Source: Candidatus Avimicrobium faecavium
GTDB taxonomy: Bacteria > Bacillota > Clostridia > Oscillospirales > Ruminococcaceae
Assembly (NCBI GenBank): GCA_904419105.1
Contig: CAJFQR010000045.1
Span: 1-10,709 of the forward strand
Reading direction: 5' to 3'
DNA length: 10,709 nucleotides
The position numbers and the translations under genes were made by a program. The stretch's first letter is position 1. Each line of letters opens with the position of its first letter. Below are positions 1 to 5,354 of the stretch, in pieces. The notes beneath the pieces are model-generated. The model did no database searches. It saw only the letters and a program-made list of their open reading frames with translations, and was not told the origin of the DNA.

Positions 1-18
1 CCACAAAATCAGGATCCG

Positions 19-435
19 TCAATGGGCTGCCCCACGAAAGACCACCAGCCGGTTGAGCACGAAACCCAATACCATCGTCAAAGCGGTGGTAGCGATCTTA
101 GCCACCCAGGTGTTCCAGCCAAACTGACCGGTGAGCAGCCACATACTGGCCACGCTCACCCCGAGCACCACAAGGTTCACCGCCAAAAAGCGCACCATCT
201 CACGGCTGAAGAACCGATTTTTCGTCTCAAAGGTCCAGCGGCGGTTGATGCAGTAGCTGTTGAGAATACCGGCGCTGTAACTGATGACCTGGCCCAGGTA
301 TGGCCCGACCCCGGTGAGGTAGCTCAGCAGGAAAAACACCAGGAAATCCACCGCCGTATTGAGTCCCCCGGTGATGCAGAAGCGCACAAAGCGGAACTTC
401 AGCAGCCGGGCTGGGAGCGAACGGAGCTGCTCCAT
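19..435 (-). CDS. GtrA-family small membrane protein
   Basis: Encodes 138 residues with four hydrophobic segments (about 18-40, 45-62, 82-102 and 110-130), the usual size and topology of the GtrA family. Family landmarks are visible: an N-terminal F-V-R-F-C-I-T-G-G-x-N-T segment (16-27), N-R-R-W-T-F (64-69) and a closing N-R-L-V-V-F (128-133). GtrA-like proteins are thought to help move undecaprenyl-phosphate-linked sugars across the membrane for cell-wall or teichoic-acid glycosylation; the specific substrate is not shown here. I chose the ATG at 435 over one at 462 because a perfect AGGAGG lies 7 nt upstream. It follows the recR terminator on the same strand, so it is probably not part of that operon unless by read-through. 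No glycosyltransferase partner is visible; one could lie beyond position 1. Confidence 0.88.
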   Translation of the reverse strand: MEQLRSLPARLLKFRFVRFCITGGLNTAVDFLVFFLLSYLTGVGPYLGQVISYSAGILNSYCINRRWTFETKNRFFSREMVRFLAVNLVVLGVSVASMWLLTGQFGWNTWVAKIATTALTMVLGFVLNRLVVFRGAAH

Positions 436-437
436 AA

Positions 438-448
438 CCTCCCCTCCT
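438..448 (-). promoter_or_regulatory. Ribosome-binding site that fixes the GtrA start
   Basis: AGGAGG at 448-443 is followed by a second GGAGG at 442-438. The first is 7 nt from the ATG at 435, the optimal distance; the second is too close (2 nt). The longer reading frame starting at 462 would place this whole site inside the coding region, so the shorter start is preferred. Confidence 0.7.
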
Positions 449-478
449 TCTTTCAGATACAAATAGGATCGGACTGAT

Positions 479-517
479 AAAAAAGCCGTGCAGGCGGGTG
501 ACCGCTTGCCGGCTTTT
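479..517 (-). terminator. Rho-independent terminator after recR
   Basis: Read on the minus strand, an AAAAGCCG arm pairs with CGGCTTTT, and inside it GCAAGCGG pairs with CCGCCTGC (one A-C mismatch and one bulged A) around a TCAC loop. The stem runs directly into a six-T tract (484-479). It sits 14 nt after the recR stop and closes the dnaX-ybaB-recR unit. Confidence 0.9.
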
Positions 518-530
518 CACACCGATGCGG

Positions 531-1130
531 TCAGATCTCACTGCGGCCCTCGAGGGCGCGGTAGAGAGTGGTTTCATCGGCATATTCCAGATTTCCGCCA
601 ACCGGGATCCCATAGGCCAGCCGGCTGACCTTGACCCCCATCGGCTTGAGCAACCGGGCAATGTACATGGCAGTGGCCTCCCCTTCCACTGTGGGATTGG
701 TGGCCATGATGACCTCCTGCACGGTGTCATCGGCGACCCGGCGAAGCAACTCCTTGAGTGCCAGCTGATCCGGCCCGATGCCGTCCATCGGCGAGATGAG
801 CCCACCGAGCACATGGTAAACTCCTTTATACTCCTTGGTGCGCTCAAAGGCCAGCACATCCTGGGAATTTTCCACCACACAGATGGTGGTACGGTCCCTC
901 CCCTCATCCCGACAAATGGGACAGAGTTCCTCGTCGGTGAGATTCTGACAGATTGCGCACTTATGGATCTTTTCCCGGGCTTCCAGGATCGTATGGGCAA
1001 AGTCCTCCGCCCGCTCCTTGGGCATTCCGAGCACATAGAAGGCCAGTCGCTGGGCGGATTTGCGCCCGATGCCCGGCAGACGCTCAAAGTGCTCGATCAG
1101 CTTCTGCAGCGGGACAACCTGATAGGCCAT
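531..1130 (-). CDS. recR: Recombination mediator protein RecR
   Basis: Encodes a 199-residue RecR, the normal full length. RecR works with RecO (and RecF) in the cytoplasm to load RecA on single-stranded DNA at gaps during recombinational repair. Visible domains in order: helix-hairpin-helix L-P-G-I-G-R-K-S-A-Q-R-L (18-29); a C4 zinc finger with Cys58, Cys61, Cys70 and Cys73; a Toprim domain starting at the V-V-E-N segment (85-88) and including A-T-N-P-T-V-E-G-E-A-T (143-153); and the C-terminal S-R-L-A-Y-G-I-P-V-G-G (169-179), very typical of the family. The ATG at 1130 is preceded by an AAGGGGAG-type ribosome-binding site. It lies 15 nt after the ybaB stop, in the classical Firmicute dnaX-ybaB-recR order, and is followed by a strong terminator. 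Confidence 0.98.
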   Translation of the reverse strand: MAYQVVPLQKLIEHFERLPGIGRKSAQRLAFYVLGMPKERAEDFAHTILEAREKIHKCAICQNLTDEELCPICRDEGRDRTTICVVENSQDVLAFERTKEYKGVYHVLGGLISPMDGIGPDQLALKELLRRVADDTVQEVIMATNPTVEGEATAMYIARLLKPMGVKVSRLAYGIPVGGNLEYADETTLYRALEGRSEI

Positions 1131-1145
1131 CGGACTCCCCTTCCC

Positions 1146-1493
1146 TTACAGCAGGCCGGGGATGTTCAAGCCGTTGGTGATCTTGTCCATCTCGTCGCTG
1201 GTCTTGGACTCTACCGCACGCAGGACCTCGTTGACCGCGCTGATCACCAGATCCTGAAGCATCTCCACATCCTCCGGATCGACGACCTCCGGCTTGATGG
1301 TAATGGATTTGAGTTCCTTCTTACCGCTCATAACCACCTCAACAGCGCCGCCACCGACCGAAGCGGTGAAGTCCATCTCATCAATCTCCGCCTGCTTCTT
1401 GGTAATCTCCTCCTGCATCTTCTGGGCCTGCTGGATCATACCCTGCATGCTGCCGGGCATACCGCCATAGTTCTTCGGGATTCTTGCTTTCAT
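1146..1493 (-). CDS. ybaB: YbaB/EbfC-family nucleoid-associated protein
   Basis: Encodes 115 residues, the usual length for the YbaB/EbfC family of small dimeric DNA-binding proteins found beside dnaX and recR in many bacteria. A Gly/Met-rich N-terminus (about 10-20) leads into a long helix rich in Gln, Lys and Glu (M-I-Q-Q-A-Q-K-M-Q-E-E and following). After it come the conserved V-G-G-G-A-V-E-V strand, the K-S-I-T-I-K-P-E segment and an acidic D-P-E-D-V-E-M-L-Q-D-L helix. The last few residues, G-L-N-I-P-G-L, are the common YbaB tail. Family members bind DNA and probably organise the nucleoid; a direct repair role with RecR is suggested only by synteny. Start ATG at 1493 has a GGAGG about 10 nt upstream. 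The gap from dnaX is 37 nt with no promoter or terminator that I can see, so co-transcription is likely. Confidence 0.95.
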   Translation of the reverse strand: MKARIPKNYGGMPGSMQGMIQQAQKMQEEITKKQAEIDEMDFTASVGGGAVEVVMSGKKELKSITIKPEVVDPEDVEMLQDLVISAVNEVLRAVESKTSDEMDKITNGLNIPGLL

Positions 1494-1530
1494 GGTTTTG
1501 TTTCCTCCAAAATATCACAGTTTGACATTA

Positions 1531-3144
1531 TCAGTCTATTTGAACCCTGTCCTCTGGAAGGTCAAGAGTTTCAATGAATTGAGCGAGGGGATCCGCCTCG
1601 GCGGTCTCCTCCTTCACCGCCCTCTTATGGGGACCGATGTTGCAGCGAACACCGGTGACCTCAAAGACCGCCTGCTTGATGCACTCCCTGGCGTATTCGT
1701 TCTCCCGCATGAGCTTGAGAAAGAAATCGTCCCGGCAATCGATGAGCACATAGTTGCCCTTGCGGTAGGCGGTAGAGCCCACCAGCGCACCGCCAAGCGC
1801 CGGATTGTGCTTACCCAGCCGGTCGAGGATTTCCCGCCAGTTGGTGATCTTCTCCTCCGGAAGCTTGTCAAAGGCCTCCCGGCGGGCAGTCTGGGCCGGC
1901 TTTGCCGCAGGTGCCGGCGCCGGAGCGATCTCGTCAACCTTGGCAGCAGGCTCGATCGGAGCGGGCTGATGAGGCGCGGGCTCCGGTGCCCGGAGTCCGC
2001 CGCTGCGCAGCGCCGACTCCAGCTTTTCGATGCGCTCAAGCAGGGCCTCCGTCTTGGTGGAAAGCCGTGGATCACAGAGCCTGACCAGCGCCATCTCCAG
2101 CTCGGTGCGCCGCTCGGTCGAACGGGACATCCGGGACAGTGTATCCTGAAGCACCTCGATCGAGTAGAGGATCCGCTCCATTGAAAAGCGGTCAGACTGG
2201 GCCCGCAGCCGGTCCAGATCCAGCGCCGGCGTATCCAGCAGCGGCGCCGGATCCTGCACCGCACGGGTGAGCATCAGATCCCGGAAGTGACCAATGAGCT
2301 GCTCGGTAAGTCGGCTCTCATCCATCGAGCGGTGAGAGAGATCGGCGGCGATCTTCAGCGCCCGGGCGGTATCGCCATCGGCGGCGGCATCGGCCAGGTC
2401 GTAGAGATGTCCGGTGCCGACGGTACCGGAGGCCGCATAGACCACCTCGGCTGTGATCGTGCTGTTGTATGAGGAGCAGAGATCCAGCAGCGAGATGGCA
2501 TCCCGCAGCGCCCCGTCGGAAAGCCCGGCGATGAGCATTGCCGCGTCCGCATCGAGGGTAAAGCCCTCTTGTTCAGCGATGTACTGAAGCCGGGCGGCCA
2601 CTGCCTCCCTGGGTATGCGGTAGAAATCGAACCGCTGGCACCGGGAGAGGATGGTGGCCGGAATCTTATGCACCTCTGTGGTGGCAAGGATAAAGACCAC
2701 ATGGGCCGGAGGCTCCTCCATGATCTTGAGCAGCGCGTTGAAGGCGCCGGGAGAGAGCATGTGAGCCTCGTCGATGATGTACACCCGATAGCGGCCCACT
2801 GCCGGGGTAAAGCCGGCCTCATCCCGCAGATCCCGGATGTTGTCGACGCCGTTGTTGCTGGCGGCGTCGATCTCCATCACATCCAGCACCGCCCCCTCGT
2901 CGATACCGCGGCAGATGTCGCATTCGCAGCAGGGGTCACCGTCCACCGGATGGCGGCAGTTGAGGGCCTTGGCCAGGATCTTGGCACAGGTGGTCTTGCC
3001 GGTGCCGCGGCTGCCGGTGAACAGATAGGCATGGGCCGGCGTCCCGGTGAGGACCTCATGGCGCAGCGTGGTGACGATGTGCTCCTGACCCACCACATCG
3101 TCGAATGTAGCCGGCCGATACTTGCGATAGAGCGCAATGTGCAT
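1531..3144 (-). CDS. dnaX: DNA polymerase III subunit gamma/tau
   Basis: Encodes 537 residues of the clamp-loader ATPase that loads the beta sliding clamp and organises the replisome. The N-terminus M-H-I-A-L-Y-R-K-Y-R-P is the family signature and fixes the start at 3144; an upstream in-frame ATG at 3201 would begin inside the SRP RNA gene. Key elements in order: Walker A G-S-R-G-T-G-K-T (44-51); a zinc module with Cys63, Cys72, Cys75 and Cys78; Walker B D-E-A-H (125-128); sensor-1 region A-T-T-E (154-157); and the S-R-C motif (167-169) with the arginine finger. A Pro/Ala-rich linker (about 375-420) separates the AAA+ core from a C-terminal tau-type domain. I saw no A-rich slippery site, so a separate gamma product is not evident. 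The ribosome-binding site is unusual: GAGGAG is only 2 nt from ATG and a G-rich GGAGG lies 14 nt away. It heads the dnaX-ybaB-recR run. Confidence 0.98.
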   Translation of the reverse strand: MHIALYRKYRPATFDDVVGQEHIVTTLRHEVLTGTPAHAYLFTGSRGTGKTTCAKILAKALNCRHPVDGDPCCECDICRGIDEGAVLDVMEIDAASNNGVDNIRDLRDEAGFTPAVGRYRVYIIDEAHMLSPGAFNALLKIMEEPPAHVVFILATTEVHKIPATILSRCQRFDFYRIPREAVAARLQYIAEQEGFTLDADAAMLIAGLSDGALRDAISLLDLCSSYNSTITAEVVYAASGTVGTGHLYDLADAAADGDTARALKIAADLSHRSMDESRLTEQLIGHFRDLMLTRAVQDPAPLLDTPALDLDRLRAQSDRFSMERILYSIEVLQDTLSRMSRSTERRTELEMALVRLCDPRLSTKTEALLERIEKLESALRSGGLRAPEPAPHQPAPIEPAAKVDEIAPAPAPAAKPAQTARREAFDKLPEEKITNWREILDRLGKHNPALGGALVGSTAYRKGNYVLIDCRDDFFLKLMRENEYARECIKQAVFEVTGVRCNIGPHKRAVKEETAEADPLAQFIETLDLPEDRVQID

Positions 3145-3172
3145 ATCTCCTCTGCCCCCCTCCCACCGGATG

Positions 3173-3201
3173 GTCATACGCAAAAGCGTGTGCTTTGTCA
3201 C
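3173..3201 (-). promoter_or_regulatory. Possible internal dnaX promoter in the SRP RNA 3' arm
   Basis: GTGACA (3201-3196, 5 of 6 matches to the -35 consensus) is separated by exactly 17 nt from TATGAC (3178-3173, 4 of 6 matches to -10). A start near 3166 would give a short leader of about 22 nt before the dnaX ATG at 3144. The -35 lies inside the 3' strand of the SRP RNA stem, where sequence is constrained by RNA structure, so the match could be chance. Confidence 0.3.
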
Positions 3202-3324
3202 ACTGGCAAACAGATTACCTGCGGCACATCTTCGAACCGCTTAATGCTGCTCGGTTCCCCGCCTGACATGGTTCACGGCCGTCGATCGCACAGGACCAAT
3301 CTGCCAGCGTGGCAAAGCACACGC
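3186..3324 (-). ncRNA. ffs: Signal recognition particle RNA (4.5S/scRNA-like)
   Basis: This 139-nt RNA forms the scaffold of the signal recognition particle, which with Ffh targets nascent membrane proteins to the translocon. The ends pair perfectly for 12 bp (GCGTGTGCTTTG with CAAAGCACACGC), followed by ACGCTGGCA with TGCCAGTGT and by GATT with AATC. The apical domain IV is unmistakable: GAACC...GTCAGG, then CGG-GGAA-CCG forming a GGAA (GNRA) tetraloop, then AGCAGCATTAAGCGGTTC. The downstream GATGTGCCGCAGG segment also matches SRP RNAs. It is the short form without the Bacillus Alu-type extension, as far as the outer stem shows. The exact ends are inferred from pairing and processing may shift them. 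It lies immediately upstream of dnaX, a known Firmicute arrangement; only four Ts follow the stem, so read-through into dnaX is likely. Confidence 0.93.
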
Positions 3325-3340
3325 CAAAAGACGCCTTTTG
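3325..3340 (-). repeat. Hairpin in the SRP RNA 5' leader
   Basis: On the minus strand CAAAAG-GCGT-CTTTTG forms a 6-bp stem with a 4-nt loop directly abutting the 5' end of the SRP RNA. The first ten bases (3340-3331) can alternatively pair with ACGCTTTTG (3189-3181) just after the 3' end, extending the SRP stem with one bulge. This could serve as a processing determinant; the function is inference. Confidence 0.5.
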
Positions 3341-3359
3341 TACATACTTAGGCTTATTT

Positions 3360-3388
3360 ATTATACAATATCCCACCGCTATTTGCAA
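3360..3388 (-). promoter_or_regulatory. Sigma-A-type promoter of the SRP RNA/dnaX unit
   Basis: TTGCAA (3388-3383) and a perfect TATAAT (3365-3360) are separated by exactly 17 nt. Transcription would start near 3354-3353, about 30 nt before the predicted mature SRP RNA. The match is as good as the tRNA promoter in this window, as expected for a stable-RNA gene. It lies 30 nt after the stop of the HMA-like gene, so it is the start of a new unit. Confidence 0.88.
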
Positions 3389-3417
3389 GACCCGCCGGAT
3401 AAAATCTTATTCTCCGG

Positions 3418-3633
3418 TCAGCCGCGCAGAAATCCGGTGACCTCATAGCCGCTCTGCTCCAGCAGCTGTTCCAGAGCCTCCCGGGCAAGACCTTCGACGG
3501 TGAGAACCACCCGTCCTTGCTGTCGGGAGACATCCGCCTCCGAGATTCCTTCCACCCGCAGCAGTTTTTCCCGAAGCTGGTCCGCAGTGCTCTCCCCTGT
3601 CGGTACGACCGTGAATGAAAATCTCTCTGCCAT
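3418..3633 (-). CDS. Small HMA-fold-like protein without metal-binding cysteines
   Basis: Encodes 71 residues. The predicted pattern is strand (4-10), helix (15-30), two strands (about 32-48), helix (49-62) and a final strand (64-69), which matches the ferredoxin-like beta-alpha-beta-beta-alpha-beta fold of heavy-metal-associated (HMA) domains; the segment V-E-G-I-S-E-A-D-V and the ending S-G-Y-E-V are HMA-like. The usual G-M-T-C-x-x-C metal loop is replaced by P-T-G-E-S-T-A-D and the protein contains no cysteine, so copper binding by the normal site is impossible. The ATG follows the PBP stop after a single base and its ribosome-binding site lies inside the PBP gene, indicating translational coupling. 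Function unknown; the fold assignment is my inference from pattern, not a database match. Confidence 0.75.
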   Translation of the reverse strand: MAERFSFTVVPTGESTADQLREKLLRVEGISEADVSRQQGRVVLTVEGLAREALEQLLEQSGYEVTGFLRG

Positions 3634-3634
3634 G

Positions 3635-5245
3635 TTACCCTACCTTTCCCGCATTCGCAATGCCGTCACAGATCTCCTTAAACACAGGGGCGGCATAGCG
3701 ACCGCCATCCTCCATCCCCTCGGCCAGTACGGCGATAGCATACTGGGGATCATCCGCCGGATAAAACCCGGCAAACCACGCCTGCACGATCTCCTCTCCA
3801 TTTTCATCATAGGTGCCGGTCTGGGCGGAACCTGTCTTGCCGCCGGCGCCGAGGAGCTCCGGCTTTGCCAGTGTTCCACTGCCCTCCTCCACCACCGAGA
3901 TCATCATCTGCTGAACCTGGATTGCCGCTGACGGGGTCACCACCTGCTTGGCCGAGTAGGTCGGCGTGTACTCGGAGAGGGTCTCGCCGTTCTCGGTGAA
4001 GCCGGCCACCAGTTTGGGTGTGACCGCAGCGCCGTCCCCGGCGATGGCAGCCATCAACTGGGCAATCTGCAGCGGCGTAGCCATAAGATATCCCTGCCCA
4101 AACCCAAAATTTGCCTCCTGCCCGGGCACCGACAACTCCTCGTAGGTCGGTAGCCGTCCAGCCGCGGCAGTGATGCCATCTGCCAGCTCCAGCGGAGAGC
4201 CAAAGCCAATGGCGGAGGCTTTAGCGGCCACCGATTCACCTCCTGTAAGCTGAATCAGCGAGATGAAATAGGGATTGCAGGACTTTTCCAGCGCACCGGT
4301 CATATCCAGCAGCCCGTGCCCCGCCAGATTGTGGCAGTGAAAAACCGTATCACCGACCTGGATATAGCCGGGACAGTCATAGGTGTGGCCGGCATAGCCC
4401 TGTTCCAGCGCTGTGGCTGCCACCAATACCTTGAAAGTTGAGCCAACACTGTACGGCAGCAGTGCCCGGTTGATCAGCGGGGTGTCCGGGTCATCCAGCG
4501 CTGCAGCAACATTCTCCGGATCGTAAACCGGCAGGCTGGCCATCGCCCGGATCTCTCCGGTGTGTACATCCAGCACCACCACCGCCCCTTTTTCAAAGTG
4601 CCGGGCAGCCGCCTCCTCCGCCAGCAGCTGAATCTCCCGGTCGATGGTGAGCACCACTCCGCCTGCCCCATTGTAGCCCTCATCCACCACTTCCGGCGGC
4701 TCGGTGGCCAAGGCCCTGCCCATCGTATCGGTGGTATAGCGCACCGAAAGAGTGCCTCCCGCTTCGGTGAGCAGCGTGTCATAGGCTGCTTCGATGCCGG
4801 TGACCCCGTGGCCTTCCTGATCCAGATAGCCGATCAGATGCACCGCCGTCTGGTCTTCGGTACTGCGCTGGGACACCGAAAATACCTCCACCCCCGGCGC
4901 ATAGACCTCTGGAGCCTCCACCTCGATGACAAAAGGGGGCAACCCGGCCAGATGTCGGGTCACCGCCTCCCTCTGTTCCGGTGCCAGGGCCGAGTAGAGT
5001 GCTGCCGCCGCCTGGGCAGAGGGCTCCACCGCCGCCAGATAGGCCATTTCGGTGGATACCAAAGGCTGCAGCTCGCAGTCATAGATCTGCCCCCGGCTGG
5101 TGTCCACCTCCAGCAGCCAGCTGCTCTGTCCGCCGGCTACCGCCGCATAGTAGGCGGACTGAGAGAGTATATAAAGCCGCAGCACCAATCCCATCATCGC
5201 TGCGATCAGACCGGCATAGACACCGGCACAGCGCCGTTCCAGCAA
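3635..5245 (-). CDS. Class B penicillin-binding protein (peptidoglycan transpeptidase)
   Basis: Encodes 536 residues anchored by one N-terminal membrane segment (about 9-27), with the rest outside the membrane. It cross-links peptidoglycan stem peptides. A short dimerisation domain (R-G-Q-I-Y-D near 51-56, with V-T-G-I-E-A-A-Y-D at 148-156) precedes the transpeptidase domain. All active-site motifs are intact: S-T-F-K (catalytic Ser269, Lys272), S-C-N (322-324) and K-T-G (470-472). There is no transglycosylase domain and no C-terminal PASTA repeat. This resembles PbpA/FtsI/SpoVD-type enzymes; whether it acts in elongation, division or sporulation cannot be told. The start is TTG: an in-frame TGA lies three codons upstream, no ATG occurs before the membrane segment, and GGAGG is 10 nt upstream. 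It is coupled to the following 71-aa gene. Confidence 0.94.
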   Translation of the reverse strand: MLERRCAGVYAGLIAAMMGLVLRLYILSQSAYYAAVAGGQSSWLLEVDTSRGQIYDCELQPLVSTEMAYLAAVEPSAQAAAALYSALAPEQREAVTRHLAGLPPFVIEVEAPEVYAPGVEVFSVSQRSTEDQTAVHLIGYLDQEGHGVTGIEAAYDTLLTEAGGTLSVRYTTDTMGRALATEPPEVVDEGYNGAGGVVLTIDREIQLLAEEAAARHFEKGAVVVLDVHTGEIRAMASLPVYDPENVAAALDDPDTPLINRALLPYSVGSTFKVLVAATALEQGYAGHTYDCPGYIQVGDTVFHCHNLAGHGLLDMTGALEKSCNPYFISLIQLTGGESVAAKASAIGFGSPLELADGITAAAGRLPTYEELSVPGQEANFGFGQGYLMATPLQIAQLMAAIAGDGAAVTPKLVAGFTENGETLSEYTPTYSAKQVVTPSAAIQVQQMMISVVEEGSGTLAKPELLGAGGKTGSAQTGTYDENGEEIVQAWFAGFYPADDPQYAIAVLAEGMEDGGRYAAPVFKEICDGIANAGKVG

Positions 5246-5255
5246 TGCTTCTCAC

Positions 5256-5260
5256 CCTCC
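5256..5260 (-). promoter_or_regulatory. Ribosome-binding site supporting a TTG start
   Basis: GGAGG lies 10 nt before the TTG at 5245-5243. In this frame a TGA stop occurs at 5254-5252, so no earlier start is possible, and the next ATG codons fall within the membrane anchor. The TTG start is therefore the only one that preserves the signal anchor. Confidence 0.7.
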
Positions 5261-5298
5261 TTGACCGCTCTTCTGTTAGCCTGCCCCGCGGAGGGATT

Positions 5299-5304
5299 TT
5301 TATA
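5299..5304 (-). promoter_or_regulatory. Weak candidate -10 box for the PBP gene
   Basis: TATAAA occurs right after the terminator T tract and about 54 nt before the PBP start. No convincing -35 is seen at 16-18 nt; that stretch is the terminator stem itself (best is 3 of 6 matches). The PBP gene must be expressed either from here or by read-through. Confidence 0.3.
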
Positions 5305-5306
5305 CG

Positions 5307-5340
5307 AAAAAACGCCTGACCCTGTATTCAGGATCAGGCG
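5307..5340 (-). terminator. Rho-independent terminator after the pseudokinase gene
   Basis: CGCCTGATCCTG pairs with CAGGGTCAGGCG over 12 bp (one G-T wobble) around an AATA loop, followed by six Ts (5312-5307). It begins 14 nt after the TAA of the PASTA pseudokinase gene and separates it from the PBP gene. A short T run on the other strand could make it bidirectional, but no plus-strand gene needs it. Confidence 0.93.
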
Positions 5341-5354
5341 TTTTGGTTTTCGTT

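Noticed and set aside
498..1577. 359-codon open frame on the plus strand opposite recR and ybaB
   Set aside because: It spans three real minus-strand features including a terminator, and its product resembles no family; the opposite strand encodes highly conserved RecR and YbaB.
3145..3201. N-terminal extension of dnaX starting at 3201
   Set aside because: It begins inside the SRP RNA gene and precedes the conserved DnaX N-terminus; no ribosome-binding site supports it.
3394..3420. CCGGA...TCCGG repeat after the HMA-like gene as a terminator
   Set aside because: Only 5 bp of stem around a 13-nt interior and no T tract, so it is not a supportable terminator for the PBP unit.
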